A stretch of 48,530 bases of DNA from an uncultured Chryseobacterium sp. (lineage in GTDB: Bacteria; Bacteroidota; Bacteroidia; Flavobacteriales; Weeksellaceae): assembly GCA_913778085.1 (NCBI GenBank), contig CAJYXJ010000007.1:1-48530 (forward strand). The letters run 5' to 3'. Positions 30,220-39,087 of this stretch are shown here, piece by piece; position 1 is the stretch's first letter; the number at the start of each line of letters is the position of its first letter. The notes below the pieces were generated by a model. The model saw only the letters and a list, made by a program, of their open reading frames with translations. It did no database searches and was not told the DNA's origin. Both the position numbers and the translations under genes were made by a program.

Positions 30220-33200
30220 ATTTATCATCGTGTTGATACGGTTCTGTTTGTTCTGTTAACGGGTTTTCTTCTTCATATCTGGCCAGTTTCGACTTATCAG
30301 CCAGGGTTCCGAAGATGTAATACAATCCGGGGATAATCATCAGCCCGAAGATGGTTCCGATCAGCATCCCTCCGGCGGCAGCGGTACCGATGGTACGGTT
30401 CCCGATCGCGCCCGGACCGGTTGCAAGCACCAGCGGAATCAAACCGGCGATAAAGGCGAATGAGGTCATCAGGATCGGGCGGAAACGGATGGCAGCTCCT
30501 TCAATCGCGGCCTGCGCGACAGGAATTCCCTCTTCGGCTTTCTTCTGTACGGCAAATTCAACAATCAACACGGCATTCTTACCTAAGAGACCGATGAGCA
30601 TGACCATTGCTACCTGAGCATAGATGTTGTTTTCCAGTCCTAATAATTTAAGGCATAAGAATGCTCCGAAGATCCCCGTAGGTAAAGAAAGAATTACCGG
30701 CAGCGGAAGGATGAAGCTTTCATACTGGGCGGAAAGAATAAGATAAACGAATCCTAAACACACCAGGAAGATATAAATCGCTTCATTACCACGGCTTACC
30801 TCATCTTTGGAAATACCTGCCCAGTCGATCCCAAAACCTCTTGGAAGGGTCTTGTCCGCAACTTCCTTGATTGCGGCAATCGCCTGCCCGGAACTGTATC
30901 CCGGTGCCGGGGTTCCGCTCACCTGTGCCGAATTGTACATATTGTGCCGGGTCATTTCAGACAGACCGTATACTTTCTCAAGATGCATGAAATCCGAATA
31001 CGGAACCATTTCACCTTTGTCATTTTTTACATATAATTTTAAAAGATCCGTAGGTAAGGCCCGATACTGAGGTCCGGCCTGAACAATCACCTTATAAGGT
31101 CTGTCAAAACGGATGAAGCTGGTTTCATAGTTGGAACCGATCAGCGTTGAAAGGTTATCCATTGCATTTTCGATCGTCACGCCTTTCTGCTCAGCGAGAT
31201 CGTTATCGATTTTCAGCATATACTGAGGGAAACTTGCAGAATAGAAGGTAAATGCGGACCCCAGTTCAGGACGTTTTTTCAGCTCTTTTACAAAGTCGTT
31301 GCTCACCTGTTCCATCTTATGGTAGTCGCCGGTTCCCGCCTTATCCAGCAGACGGAGCTCGAAACCACCTGCCGCACCATATCCCGGAACGGACGGCGGC
31401 TGGAAGAACTCAATGTTGGCTCCCGGAATATTCTTCGCTTTTTCTTCGAGCTTTTCAATAATCTCGGCTGCGGATTCTTTACGGTCTTCCCAGCTTTTAA
31501 GGTTGATCAGGCAGGTACCTGAGTTTGACCCCGTACCTTCTGAAAGAATTTCATATCCCGCCAATGAGGAAACCGACTGTACGCCGTCGATATCTTCCGA
31601 TTCTTTTAATAGCTCCCTGGCAATCTGGTTGGTTCTTTCCAGCGTAGATCCCGGAGGAGTCTGAATGATGGCATAGATCATTCCCTGGTCTTCCGCGGGG
31701 ATAAATCCTGAAGGAAGCGAGTTGCTCAGGAAGAACGTGCATACACAGAATGCCAATAGCAACGGAAGGGTAAATGTTTTCTTCTTCACCGTTTTGGTCA
31801 GCATTTTCTCATATTTCCCAGCTCCTTTATTGAATAATCCGTTAAATTTATCAAGGAAAATCGTAATTGGAGTTCTTTTTTTCGCTTTTCCGTGATTGTT
31901 CTTTAAGATCAGGGCACATAACGCCGGCGTCAATGTTAAGGCTACTACCCCGGAAAGAATGATCGCCGAAGCCATCGTAATGGAGAACTGACGGTAGAAC
32001 ACCCCTACCGGACCGGACATGAATGCAATCGGAATGAATACGGATGCCATTACGAGCGTAATTGCGATAATTGCCCCGCTGATTTCGTGCATTGCTTCTT
32101 CCGTTGCCTTTAGCGGAGATAAATGTTTTTCCTCCATTTTCGCGTGTACGGCTTCAATCACCACGATCGCATCATCAACCACGACCCCGATCGCCATAAC
32201 CAGGGCGAAGAGCGAGATCATATTCAAGGTAATCCCGAAGGCGGACATGACGGCAAAGGTACCGATGAGTGAAACCGGAACGGCAATGGCCGGAATCAGG
32301 GTAGAACGCCAGTCACCCAAAAACAGGAATACCACAATGGCTACCAATATAAAGGCTTCAAATAAGGTATGAACTACCTTTTCAATCGATGCATCGAGGA
32401 ATCGGGAAACGTCATAACTGATGTCGTAGTGCATTCCTTTCGGGAAAGTTGTTTTCTGCAGTTCCGCCATCAGCGATTTTACATTTTTGATAACATCGCT
32501 TGCATTGGAACCGTATGACTGCTTCACTGTGATCGCTGCCGAAGGTTTACCATTTAAGGTAGAATAGATATCGTACATGGATGAACCGAATTCGATATCG
32601 GCGACATCTTTTAACCTGATGAATTCTCCGTTCGGGTTGGCTTTCAGGATGATATTTCCGTAGTCTTTTTCGTTATTGAAACGACCCGGATATTTTAAAA
32701 TATACTCAAAGGACTGCGATCTTTTTCCGGAGCTTTCCCCTGTTTTACCCGGAGAAGCTTCTAAACTCTGCTGGTTCAGGGCCTCCATCACTTCGTCGGC
32801 GGAAATGCTGTAGGCCGTCAGACGGTCCGGTTTCAGCCAGATCCGCATGGCATATTCCCTGGTTCCGAGGATGTCGGCAAAACCTACCCCGCTTACCCTT
32901 TTCAATTCGGACATCACATTGATATCGGCGTAGTTGAAAAGGAATTTCTGGTCGGCTTTCGGATCATCACTGTACAGGTTAATGTACATCAGCATGTTAG
33001 GCTCTTCACGGGTAATTTTTACCCCTTCCCGCACTACCAATGGCGGAAGCTTGTTTACCACGGAAGATACACGGTTCTGAACGTTTACGGCAGCCACATT
33101 GGGGTCGGTTCCCAGGTCGAAAACTACCTGGATGGAAGCTTCCCCGTCGTTTCCGGCATCGGAAGTCATATATTTCATCCCGGGCACTCCGTTCAGACCT

Positions 33201-33400
33201 CTTTCCAAAGGAATAACCACAGATTTGATCAACAACTCATTGTTGGCTCCAGGATATTCCGCAGTAATGTTTACTTTGGGCGGCGAGATGGACGGAAACT
33301 GAGTAACCGGCAGCTTGGTGAGTGATAACACCCCCATAAATACGATAATCAGAGAGATTACGATAGACAGAACAGGTCTGCGAATGAATTTTTTAAACAT
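30206..33400 (-). CDS. RND multidrug efflux permease (HAE1/AcrB family)
   Basis: This 1,064-residue inner-membrane protein drives proton-coupled efflux and is full length for the HAE1 family. Twelve spans in two halves surround two large periplasmic loops. The proton relay is present: VVVDDAIVVIEA in span 4 carries the two Asp, and GLLGKNAVLIVEFA in span 10 carries the Lys. The N-terminus MFKKFIRRPVLSIVISLII is typical. It sits between the adaptor (24 nt upstream) and the outer-membrane factor (overlapping). Likely substrates are antibiotics, detergents and dyes; specificity is unknown. No local TetR-type repressor is present. Confidence 0.97.
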   Translation of the reverse strand: MFKKFIRRPVLSIVISLIIVFMGVLSLTKLPVTQFPSISPPKVNITAEYPGANNELLIKSVVIPLERGLNGVPGMKYMTSDAGNDGEASIQVVFDLGTDPNVAAVNVQNRVSSVVNKLPPLVVREGVKITREEPNMLMYINLYSDDPKADQKFLFNYADINVMSELKRVSGVGFADILGTREYAMRIWLKPDRLTAYSISADEVMEALNQQSLEASPGKTGESSGKRSQSFEYILKYPGRFNNEKDYGNIILKANPNGEFIRLKDVADIEFGSSMYDIYSTLNGKPSAAITVKQSYGSNASDVIKNVKSLMAELQKTTFPKGMHYDISYDVSRFLDASIEKVVHTLFEAFILVAIVVFLFLGDWRSTLIPAIAVPVSLIGTFAVMSAFGITLNMISLFALVMAIGVVVDDAIVVIEAVHAKMEEKHLSPLKATEEAMHEISGAIIAITLVMASVFIPIAFMSGPVGVFYRQFSITMASAIILSGVVALTLTPALCALILKNNHGKAKKRTPITIFLDKFNGLFNKGAGKYEKMLTKTVKKKTFTLPLLLAFCVCTFFLSNSLPSGFIPAEDQGMIYAIIQTPPGSTLERTNQIARELLKESEDIDGVQSVSSLAGYEILSEGTGSNSGTCLINLKSWEDRKESAAEIIEKLEEKAKNIPGANIEFFQPPSVPGYGAAGGFELRLLDKAGTGDYHKMEQVSNDFVKELKKRPELGSAFTFYSASFPQYMLKIDNDLAEQKGVTIENAMDNLSTLIGSNYETSFIRFDRPYKVIVQAGPQYRALPTDLLKLYVKNDKGEMVPYSDFMHLEKVYGLSEMTRHNMYNSAQVSGTPAPGYSSGQAIAAIKEVADKTLPRGFGIDWAGISKDEVSRGNEAIYIFLVCLGFVYLILSAQYESFILPLPVILSLPTGIFGAFLCLKLLGLENNIYAQVAMVMLIGLLGKNAVLIVEFAVQKKAEEGIPVAQAAIEGAAIRFRPILMTSFAFIAGLIPLVLATGPGAIGNRTIGTAAAGGMLIGTIFGLMIIPGLYYIFGTLADKSKLARYEEENPLTEQTEPYQHDDKYEDL

Positions 33401-33424
33401 AATTACTTACTTCATTAATGAGTC

Positions 33425-34510
33425 CTACTCTGCTTTTAGTTTCAATGACTGAAGAACTTTTTTAGGATCCTCAGCCTTTGTTTTGACTTTCTGATCGTCT
33501 TTCACTTTCTGAACGCCTTCCAGCAGTATTTTATCCCCTGTAGAAAGTCCTGAAGCCACTACGTAAACGTCAGGAAGTTCATAAGCTACTTTTATGTTTC
33601 TGGATTTTACGGTTCCGTTTTTATCTACTACGAAAACGTATTTCTGATCCTGAATTTCGTAAGTAGCCTTCTGCGGAATAAGCATGGCATTTTTCAAAGG
33701 CAATGTCATTCTTATTTTCCCGGTTTCCCCGTTTCTCAGTAATTTGTCAGGATTCGGGAATTTTGCCCTGAAAGCAATGTTTCCGGTTTCGCTGTCGAAC
33801 TGCCCTTCGATGGTCTGCACTTCTCCTTTTTGCGGAAATACATCCCCGTTCGCCATTACCAGGGCCACCTGATTGCTTCCCCTAGAAGCTACATTTCTCT
33901 GGTAATTCAGGTATTCAGGTTCTGACACATTGAAGTAAGTATAAATATCATTGTTATCGGAGAGGGAGGTGAGTAAATCTCCTTCATCCACCAAACTTCC
34001 CAATTTTAAAGGAATCCTGTCGATAATCCCCGAAAACGGTGCTTTGATATCCGTAAACGAAAGGTGGATCTGGGCAAGCTTGGCTTCTGCATTGGCTGCA
34101 TCCAGCTTGGCCTTTGCCATAGCTCTTTCATTTTTGGAAACGATGTTGTTGTTGGCCAGGGTACTGGCATTTTTCAGTTCAATCGTAGCCTGGGCTACTT
34201 CTGCCTGGGCTTTCAGGAGCTCTGCCTGATAGAGTTTCGGCATAATCCGGAATAAGGTCTGTCCCTGTCGGACAAACTGGCCTTCGTCTACAAAGATTTT
34301 TTCGAGGAAGCCTTTTTCCTGGGCACGAACCTCGATGTTCTTTACAGACCGGATCTGAGCCACAAATTCTTTGTCGATCACCGTATCCATCACCACGGGT
34401 GAGGTTACGGGATACACAGTGGCTTCTTCTTTTTCTTCTGTTTTCTTGTTACAACCTGTGAACAAAAAAATACTGCTTAGCGCAATGCCTGCGACAACTC
34501 TTTTAATCAT
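33425..34510 (-). CDS. RND efflux periplasmic adaptor (membrane fusion lipoprotein)
   Basis: The frame is open to 34597, but the ATG at 34510 begins a lipoprotein signal (MIKRVVAGIALSSIFLFTGC), giving 361 residues. It shows the HlyD-like order: barrel-sandwich hybrid (about 60-90 and 160-180), an alpha-helical hairpin rich in Ala, Lys and Glu (about 95-150), then beta-barrel and membrane-proximal domains. It links the permease to the outer-membrane factor. It is first in the operon. A 10-bp palindrome lies 108 nt upstream, but no clear promoter matches the consensus. Confidence 0.94.
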   Translation of the reverse strand: MIKRVVAGIALSSIFLFTGCNKKTEEKEEATVYPVTSPVVMDTVIDKEFVAQIRSVKNIEVRAQEKGFLEKIFVDEGQFVRQGQTLFRIMPKLYQAELLKAQAEVAQATIELKNASTLANNNIVSKNERAMAKAKLDAANAEAKLAQIHLSFTDIKAPFSGIIDRIPLKLGSLVDEGDLLTSLSDNNDIYTYFNVSEPEYLNYQRNVASRGSNQVALVMANGDVFPQKGEVQTIEGQFDSETGNIAFRAKFPNPDKLLRNGETGKIRMTLPLKNAMLIPQKATYEIQDQKYVFVVDKNGTVKSRNIKVAYELPDVYVVASGLSTGDKILLEGVQKVKDDQKVKTKAEDPKKVLQSLKLKAE

Positions 34511-34617
34511 AATGTTAGAGTTTATGTAAATCGTTAATGTTTTAAATAGGAAATGGTAATAGATACCGGGCGTTGTGATGATTACCGGCAAATACAACGC
34601 AGTATATTCCCTCCTGA

Positions 34618-34627
34618 GCTGATCAGC
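34618..34627. promoter_or_regulatory. 10-bp palindrome upstream of the efflux operon
   Basis: GCTGATCAGC is a perfect palindrome in the gap between the efflux operon and the gene at 34654. It could be part of an operator; it is short enough to occur by chance. Confidence 0.25.
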
Positions 34628-34653
34628 AGAAAATATTTCGGAAAATAATTTGT

Positions 34654-35046
34654 CTAAATTCTGATAGAACGGATCAGAATAAACCTCTTAACGGTAGAGA
34701 ATTCTGATAGAAAGCCATGGAGTACGGGCTTTGATTTTTTAAAGCTTTTTAATCCGAAAATATAAACCAATGTAAAAACACCGGCAAATACAATAATAGC
34801 CTGAAGACTGTCTGAAAACTGGAAATCATTCTCCGTGAGTTCCAGAGAAGAGCTGTTTCCAAGATTATCAGGAGACTGCTGAACGGTGAGTTTTTCGTAA
34901 GTCTGGTTTAAGCGGTTCGCTTTTTTAGGTAAATTCTGAGAAGTATGATTTGTATAATCATTTTTTAAAGTACGGACATTGATCTTACTTTCCACTACAA
35001 AAAGCAGAAATAAAGCCGTCAAAAAATAAACAATATAGTTTTTCAT
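34654..35046 (-). CDS. Small protein with two membrane segments, unknown function
   Basis: This 130-residue protein has an N-terminal hydrophobic segment (IVYFLTALFLLFVVES), a polar middle rich in Asn and Ser, a second span near residues 83-100 (LQAIIVFAGVFTLVYIFGL) and a basic tail. No family is recognised. It has one of the best promoters in the window, TTTG and TACCTTTG 21 nt apart, ending 15 nt before the ATG. It lies upstream of the efflux operon in the same direction, with 143 nt between them and no hairpin terminator, so read-through into the pump genes is possible. Confidence 0.72.
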   Translation of the reverse strand: MKNYIVYFLTALFLLFVVESKINVRTLKNDYTNHTSQNLPKKANRLNQTYEKLTVQQSPDNLGNSSSLELTENDFQFSDSLQAIIVFAGVFTLVYIFGLKSFKKSKPVLHGFLSEFSTVKRFILIRSIRI

Positions 35047-35757
35047 AATCTTTCTCGAGACAAAGGTAATCTTTAGTTTTATTATTGTTCAAACAGCTGA
35101 CATTATAAAACATTTACATTAACAATATTTAACATTGCTTTAAATTAACTGAATTTTATTAAAAAATTCAAAATAAAAACATATAATAACCTTATAATTA
35201 ATAAGATAATACAAAATAATAATTTTATATGACAGGGTTACACGGACTTAATTTGATATTATCTTCAATACTAAAGCCACAATAATGTTAACATCTATTA
35301 AAATTGATTTTTAATTGTATATAATTATTCAATAAACGATTATATCTAATAAAAAAATCAACAAAAATATTTAAATATTAATTTAATTATAAAATCAGAA
35401 CATTGTATTGTGATTTTATCTAAGTATCTGCCTAAACATTTAACCAAACTTGTAAATATTTCAATATGATCTATTCGATCGATCAGATACATGGAATATG
35501 ATTGTATTTACAAATAATTTTAAGAATAATTTTTTCAATTTTAAATCAACTGTTTAAAGAGTTCCACTACTTATTAATAACAGCACGCTTTTTGTTATGG
35601 AAATTCAGTTTTAAATATGAAAAATATTCCGACAGCAATTTAGGATAAGAATATTTAATTAATTTATAAAAATTTAACATATTACTCATAATAAAATTGT
35701 AATTTTATAGGGTAACATCCTTACTATCCGTCAATCACCAAAAAATCGCTTATTATT
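35047..35757. other. AT-rich gene-free interval of 711 nt
   Basis: Apart from the minus-strand promoter at 35061-35093 I see no gene, tRNA or convincing terminator. The base composition is far more AT-rich than the rest of the window. One GC-containing spot holds TCGATCGA (35475-35482) inside an imperfect 18-bp dyad (35470-35487). It may be a long regulatory region or the remains of lost genes. Confidence 0.6.
35061..35093 (-). promoter_or_regulatory. Complete promoter of the gene at 34654
   Basis: The minus strand reads TTTG (35093-35090), 21 nt, then TACCTTTG (35068-35061). The predicted leader is about 9 nt. Confidence 0.75.
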
Positions 35758-36162
35758 ATGGAAAAGTCATTGAAAATAATTCCTATAGCCCTTATACCGC
35801 TCATTATGTTGTGTGCATGTAAACATCAGGCCAAGGAAGAGGAAGTACCTATGGAAGCTACGGCTGAAGTCAAAAAGAATACTGATTACATTAAAAAAGA
35901 AGTGTATACCGATGATTTTGGGGATCAGCTTGAAGTGGCGATTAATGAAACCCATAATACTGTCATAATAAGACTTAACGGAAAAACCTATGAACTTAAA
36001 AAGAACGAAGAACTGCCGGAATTTACTGCGGGTGATGCAGTTTACCAATTTTCCGACATACGTGGTGAGGTTACTTTCTTAAAAAAAGATTATAACATGG
36101 TCCTGTTTCATCATAAAAAGAATAAACCTTCCTCTTCAGACACGAAAATGGCCTCTTATTAA
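35758..36162 (+). CDS. Small lipoprotein of unknown function
   Basis: This 134-residue protein has a lipoprotein signal with Cys20 or Cys22 (IMLCACKHQ). A charged linker and a compact strand-rich domain follow (about 45-118), including DQLEVAINETHNTVIIRLNGKTYELKK. A membrane-bound inhibitor-like (MliC) fold is conceivable because of that pattern, but I cannot confirm it. The META lipoprotein gene follows 30 nt later in the same direction; the two probably form a stress or envelope-protection pair. The 711-nt AT-rich gap lies upstream. Confidence 0.75.
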   Translation: MEKSLKIIPIALIPLIMLCACKHQAKEEEVPMEATAEVKKNTDYIKKEVYTDDFGDQLEVAINETHNTVIIRLNGKTYELKKNEELPEFTAGDAVYQFSDIRGEVTFLKKDYNMVLFHHKKNKPSSSDTKMASY

Positions 36163-36192
36163 GTCTATAAACACCCATCACAAATTTGAAAT

Positions 36193-36639
36193 ATGAAAAA
36201 TATAACCAGATTCTGCTATACCCTTTTTATTACGGCTTTAATGTTCTCATGCACAAGCAGACAGGGAACAGATGCTTCGTCCGGTAAAACAGCGGATATT
36301 ACAGGAAAAACATGGAAACTTACGGAACTCAACGGTAAGCCGATTATGCTTACAAATCCTAAAGCCAATCCTTACTTCATACTCAATAAGGCTGATATGA
36401 GGTATGCCGGAAACGGAGGTTGCAATGGTGTAGGAGGAACCTTTGAAATAAAACAGGATATCATGCACATTAAATTCAACCAGGGTATGTCAACAATGAT
36501 TGCCTGCGATGATCTTGCGACGGAACGTTCTTTCACACTGGCACTTCTTGCCGCCGACAGTTATTCTATCGAAGGAAATACGCTGACCTTAAATAAAGCC
36601 CGAATGGCACCCCTGGCGAAATTTGTTATTCAGGAATAA
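36193..36639 (+). CDS. META/HslJ-domain lipoprotein
   Basis: This 148-residue protein has a lipobox (ALMFSCTSR) and one META domain, the fold of E. coli HslJ. Key blocks are WKLTELNGKPI near residue 41, GGCNGVGGTFEI near 75 and the family ending TMIACDDLATERSF near 105-118. Family members are tied to heat or novobiocin resistance and envelope stress; the mechanism is unknown. It follows the small lipoprotein gene and ends at a strong bidirectional-looking hairpin facing the SemiSWEET gene. Confidence 0.9.
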   Translation: MKNITRFCYTLFITALMFSCTSRQGTDASSGKTADITGKTWKLTELNGKPIMLTNPKANPYFILNKADMRYAGNGGCNGVGGTFEIKQDIMHIKFNQGMSTMIACDDLATERSFTLALLAADSYSIEGNTLTLNKARMAPLAKFVIQE

Positions 36640-36665
36640 GATTCAGAAACACATCATTATATATA

Positions 36666-36700
36666 AGAACACTTCTGTTTTGCAGAAGTGTTCTCCTTTT
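36666..36700. terminator. Terminator between the convergent META and SemiSWEET genes
   Basis: AGAACACTTCTG (36666-36677) pairs perfectly with CAGAAGTGTTCT (36683-36694) around TTTTG and is followed by CCTTTT. The U-run is better on the plus strand. Confidence 0.8.
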
Positions 36701-36962
36701 ATGAAGATTTTCTTTTATAAATCATGCAGCAGATCAGTAAGGTAATATTAACAATTACAGCAAAAGCATTGGAAAGAATGATCGGAAGTTCATCTTTCAG
36801 AAAGCCATACCAGACCCATAATGAAAGTCCGGAAATAAGCACCATCAGCATTCCCCATGACAGATCATCTGCATTTTTCTGTCTGATTACTTTGATCAGT
36901 TGTGGAAGCATCGCTACGGAAGTCAGCACTCCCGCGATAATCCCTAAAAGATTTTCATCCAT
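36699..36962 (-). CDS. SemiSWEET sugar transporter (PQ-loop)
   Basis: At 87 residues this is a typical bacterial SemiSWEET, a three-span unit that dimerises to let sugars cross the inner membrane. The PQ motif is in the first span (TSVAMLPQLIKVIRQKN), followed by SWGMLMVLISGLSLWVWYG with the substrate-facing Trp and a third span with the conserved Asn of LSNAFAVIVN. It is convergent with the META gene and stands alone. The sugar carried is not predictable. Confidence 0.93.
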   Translation of the reverse strand: MDENLLGIIAGVLTSVAMLPQLIKVIRQKNADDLSWGMLMVLISGLSLWVWYGFLKDELPIILSNAFAVIVNITLLICCMIYKRKSS

Positions 36963-37036
36963 AATTCATTATTCTTGACTATTAATTTACGAATAATCTA
37001 CGGACAATTTTATGTTTTCAATCAATTAAAAACAGA

Positions 37037-38071
37037 TTATTTAAAACGATCAAGAGAAATTTCCGACGGCAAGGAAATACCCTGCTCTATAAAATCGTAA
37101 AGACTTTTGGAAAAATAACATCCATTTAAAATTCCCCGCGCCCCGAGGCCATTGAAAACATACAGGTTCTGATGTTCCGGATGCCTGCCGATAATCGGCC
37201 TGCGGTCTTTTACTGTTGGCCTAAACCCGACATTGATATCTGCAATTTCAAAATCTGATAAATAAAATTCAGACAAGCCTTTTTTCAGCTGCTCTACTGC
37301 AGAATCATCGATCTGATCATGCAATTGCTCCCGATCATACGTACCGCCATAAAAATAAAGCTCCTCATTTACAGGAAACAAAAAATGTTTTTTCTTAATG
37401 GTTATATCTTCAGGAATTTTCTGAAAAAGTTTTACTTTGATATGGTGCCCTTTATTGGGGTTTACCGGGATGTCAGCAAAAAACGGATTTTCCGTCACCC
37501 GTATTCCTTCACAAAACAGAATATTTTTAAAATGTAAATCCTTATACACCAAGTTTTCTGTATCCAGTTGCTGATAAATAAATTTTTCTTTAATCAAATG
37601 GCCGTTATTTTCCAAAAAACCAAATAAACCATTGAAAAATCCACTAACGTCAAGCCTTGCAGACTGATTTACCTTTCCGCTGAGAAAATCGTTTTTTACC
37701 CCACTTAAACGATCAAAATTTTCATCTAAAAAGTTTACAAGCTCTTTATTTCCGGATTTTTTCAGCCAGAGTTTCTGTTCGTTTTCATCATGAAAAATCC
37801 GGTGGATGGGCGCATCAATTAAATAATTTTCACCGGTATAATTTTCGATTTCCTTCAATGAGCTTTTAAGAAAATCAATATGCTCCTGTGCTTTCCAAAA
37901 TGTTGTAAATTTCTTCAGGACGACAGGATTAATGATTCCGGCAGAAACCTGAGAAGCACTTTTCCGTCCTTCAGAAAATAAAACAAAAGATTTGTTGTTC
38001 CGGATCAGCTGGTGAGCAAAAAAAAGTGCGGCATAACCGTCCCCGACGATTATATAATCTACTTTATTCAT
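37037..38071 (-). CDS. FAD-dependent oxidoreductase (DAO family)
   Basis: This 344-residue protein starts at the ATG at 38071 (MNKVDYIIVGDGYAALFFAHQL), where the dinucleotide-binding loop reads GDGYAA. The longer frame to 38239 is an artefact running into gldN. The C-terminal FAD-contact block is NVGFRPTVKDRRPIIGRHP followed by FNGLGARGIL, as in D-amino-acid oxidase and ThiO/MnmC-type enzymes. The substrate is unknown. It follows gldN, and its ATG lies 1 nt past the T-run of the gldN terminator, so its expression depends on read-through or an unusual start. No signal peptide is present, so it acts in the cytoplasm. Confidence 0.88.
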   Translation of the reverse strand: MNKVDYIIVGDGYAALFFAHQLIRNNKSFVLFSEGRKSASQVSAGIINPVVLKKFTTFWKAQEHIDFLKSSLKEIENYTGENYLIDAPIHRIFHDENEQKLWLKKSGNKELVNFLDENFDRLSGVKNDFLSGKVNQSARLDVSGFFNGLFGFLENNGHLIKEKFIYQQLDTENLVYKDLHFKNILFCEGIRVTENPFFADIPVNPNKGHHIKVKLFQKIPEDITIKKKHFLFPVNEELYFYGGTYDREQLHDQIDDSAVEQLKKGLSEFYLSDFEIADINVGFRPTVKDRRPIIGRHPEHQNLYVFNGLGARGILNGCYFSKSLYDFIEQGISLPSEISLDRFK

Positions 38072-38072
38072 A

Positions 38073-38102
38073 ATAAAAAAACCTGAGTAAAAATACTCAG
38101 GT
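38073..38102 (-). terminator. Terminator of the gldKLMN operon
   Basis: On the minus strand a perfect 9-bp stem (38102-38094 with 38089-38081) and a 4-nt loop are followed by at least seven T. It begins 24 nt after the gldN stop and runs right up to the next start codon. Confidence 0.85.
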
Positions 38103-38126
38103 TTTCTATTATTATCAAGTGAAATG

Positions 38127-39065
38127 TTAGTAATTCCACATTTCATTTTCCATTTTAAGGATTTGAGCCTTAATTCTGTCGCTCTCTTCGATCTGTGCAT
38201 CAGCGTCATTCGGAACATAATCGTCAATAACACCGTCACCCATCCCTGAAGAAGACTTGTAAATTACAGAAGAAAATCTTCTAGCATTGATCAAATCATC
38301 AAAAGATAAATCTGCAGACGAATTTTTTCTGTTGAAAACATAATTGTTTGCTAAGATGTCTCTTGCACTAGGATAATAAATCCAGAACAAATCAATAAGC
38401 TCATCTGCGGCAGCTAACGGCTGTCCATCCGGTCCTATTCTACCTTGTACAGCAGGATCTGGTCCCATCGCAGCAATACCTAAAGGTCTGTATTTCATTT
38501 GACCATCTCTTTTGTCAATATACCACATACCCATAATTTTAAGGACTTTTACTTTTTCAGTCGTCGTCTTGAAAATATCGGTATATTCTTTTTTCTCCTG
38601 TTCAGTTAATGGTCTACCAGAGTTCAAAATGTCAATTGCAGCATCAGCAATTCTTACACTTTCTAATCTTTTCTGAATTCCCTCCGGACTTAGTTTCGTT
38701 ACAAAGTTTTCGTCGTCATAAACTTCAGCAATTTTTCCACTTGTGGCAGCATCAAGCAATAATTGATAAAGAGATCGGGTTTGTCTAGAAGCAAGCCCAT
38801 CTGGATTGTCATAATAAAAAGGCTGATTGAGTTTATCATTCATGTCTATGATTTCCCAAACAAACATGCTCTTTACAATATCTTTCTCATCAACAAATCC
38901 GTATTCTAAAGGCTTTACAGTTTTGTCAACAATACTATCACCAACTTTTTGCTTGTTTTCAGCTCTCATTTGTCTGAACTCTTCTGGAGAAGAAGCGTTC
39001 AGGATAGTTTGGGACAATGCAAAACCCGAAACTAATACTAAAAGACTGCTAATATATTTTTTCAT
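38127..39065 (-). CDS. gldN: Gliding motility / type IX secretion protein GldN
   Basis: GldN (PorN) is a periplasmic component of type IX secretion that joins GldK in the ring under the outer membrane. The protein has 312 residues, close to known GldN, with a signal peptide (MKKYISSLLVLVSGFALSQ). Conserved blocks include SMFVWEIIDMNDKLNQPFYY near residue 66 and LKIMGMWYIDKRDGQM near 174, and YYPSARDILANNYVFNRKN later. It is the last of the four gld genes, 22 nt after gldM, and is followed by a strong terminator. Confidence 0.95.
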   Translation of the reverse strand: MKKYISSLLVLVSGFALSQTILNASSPEEFRQMRAENKQKVGDSIVDKTVKPLEYGFVDEKDIVKSMFVWEIIDMNDKLNQPFYYDNPDGLASRQTRSLYQLLLDAATSGKIAEVYDDENFVTKLSPEGIQKRLESVRIADAAIDILNSGRPLTEQEKKEYTDIFKTTTEKVKVLKIMGMWYIDKRDGQMKYRPLGIAAMGPDPAVQGRIGPDGQPLAAADELIDLFWIYYPSARDILANNYVFNRKNSSADLSFDDLINARRFSSVIYKSSSGMGDGVIDDYVPNDADAQIEESDRIKAQILKMENEMWNY

Positions 39066-39087
39066 AATATTTTTTTATCTTATTAAA

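Noticed and set aside
37037-38239. Longer FAD oxidoreductase starting inside gldN
   Set aside because: The extra 56 residues cross the gldN 3' end and its terminator; the FAD loop begins right after the ATG at 38071.
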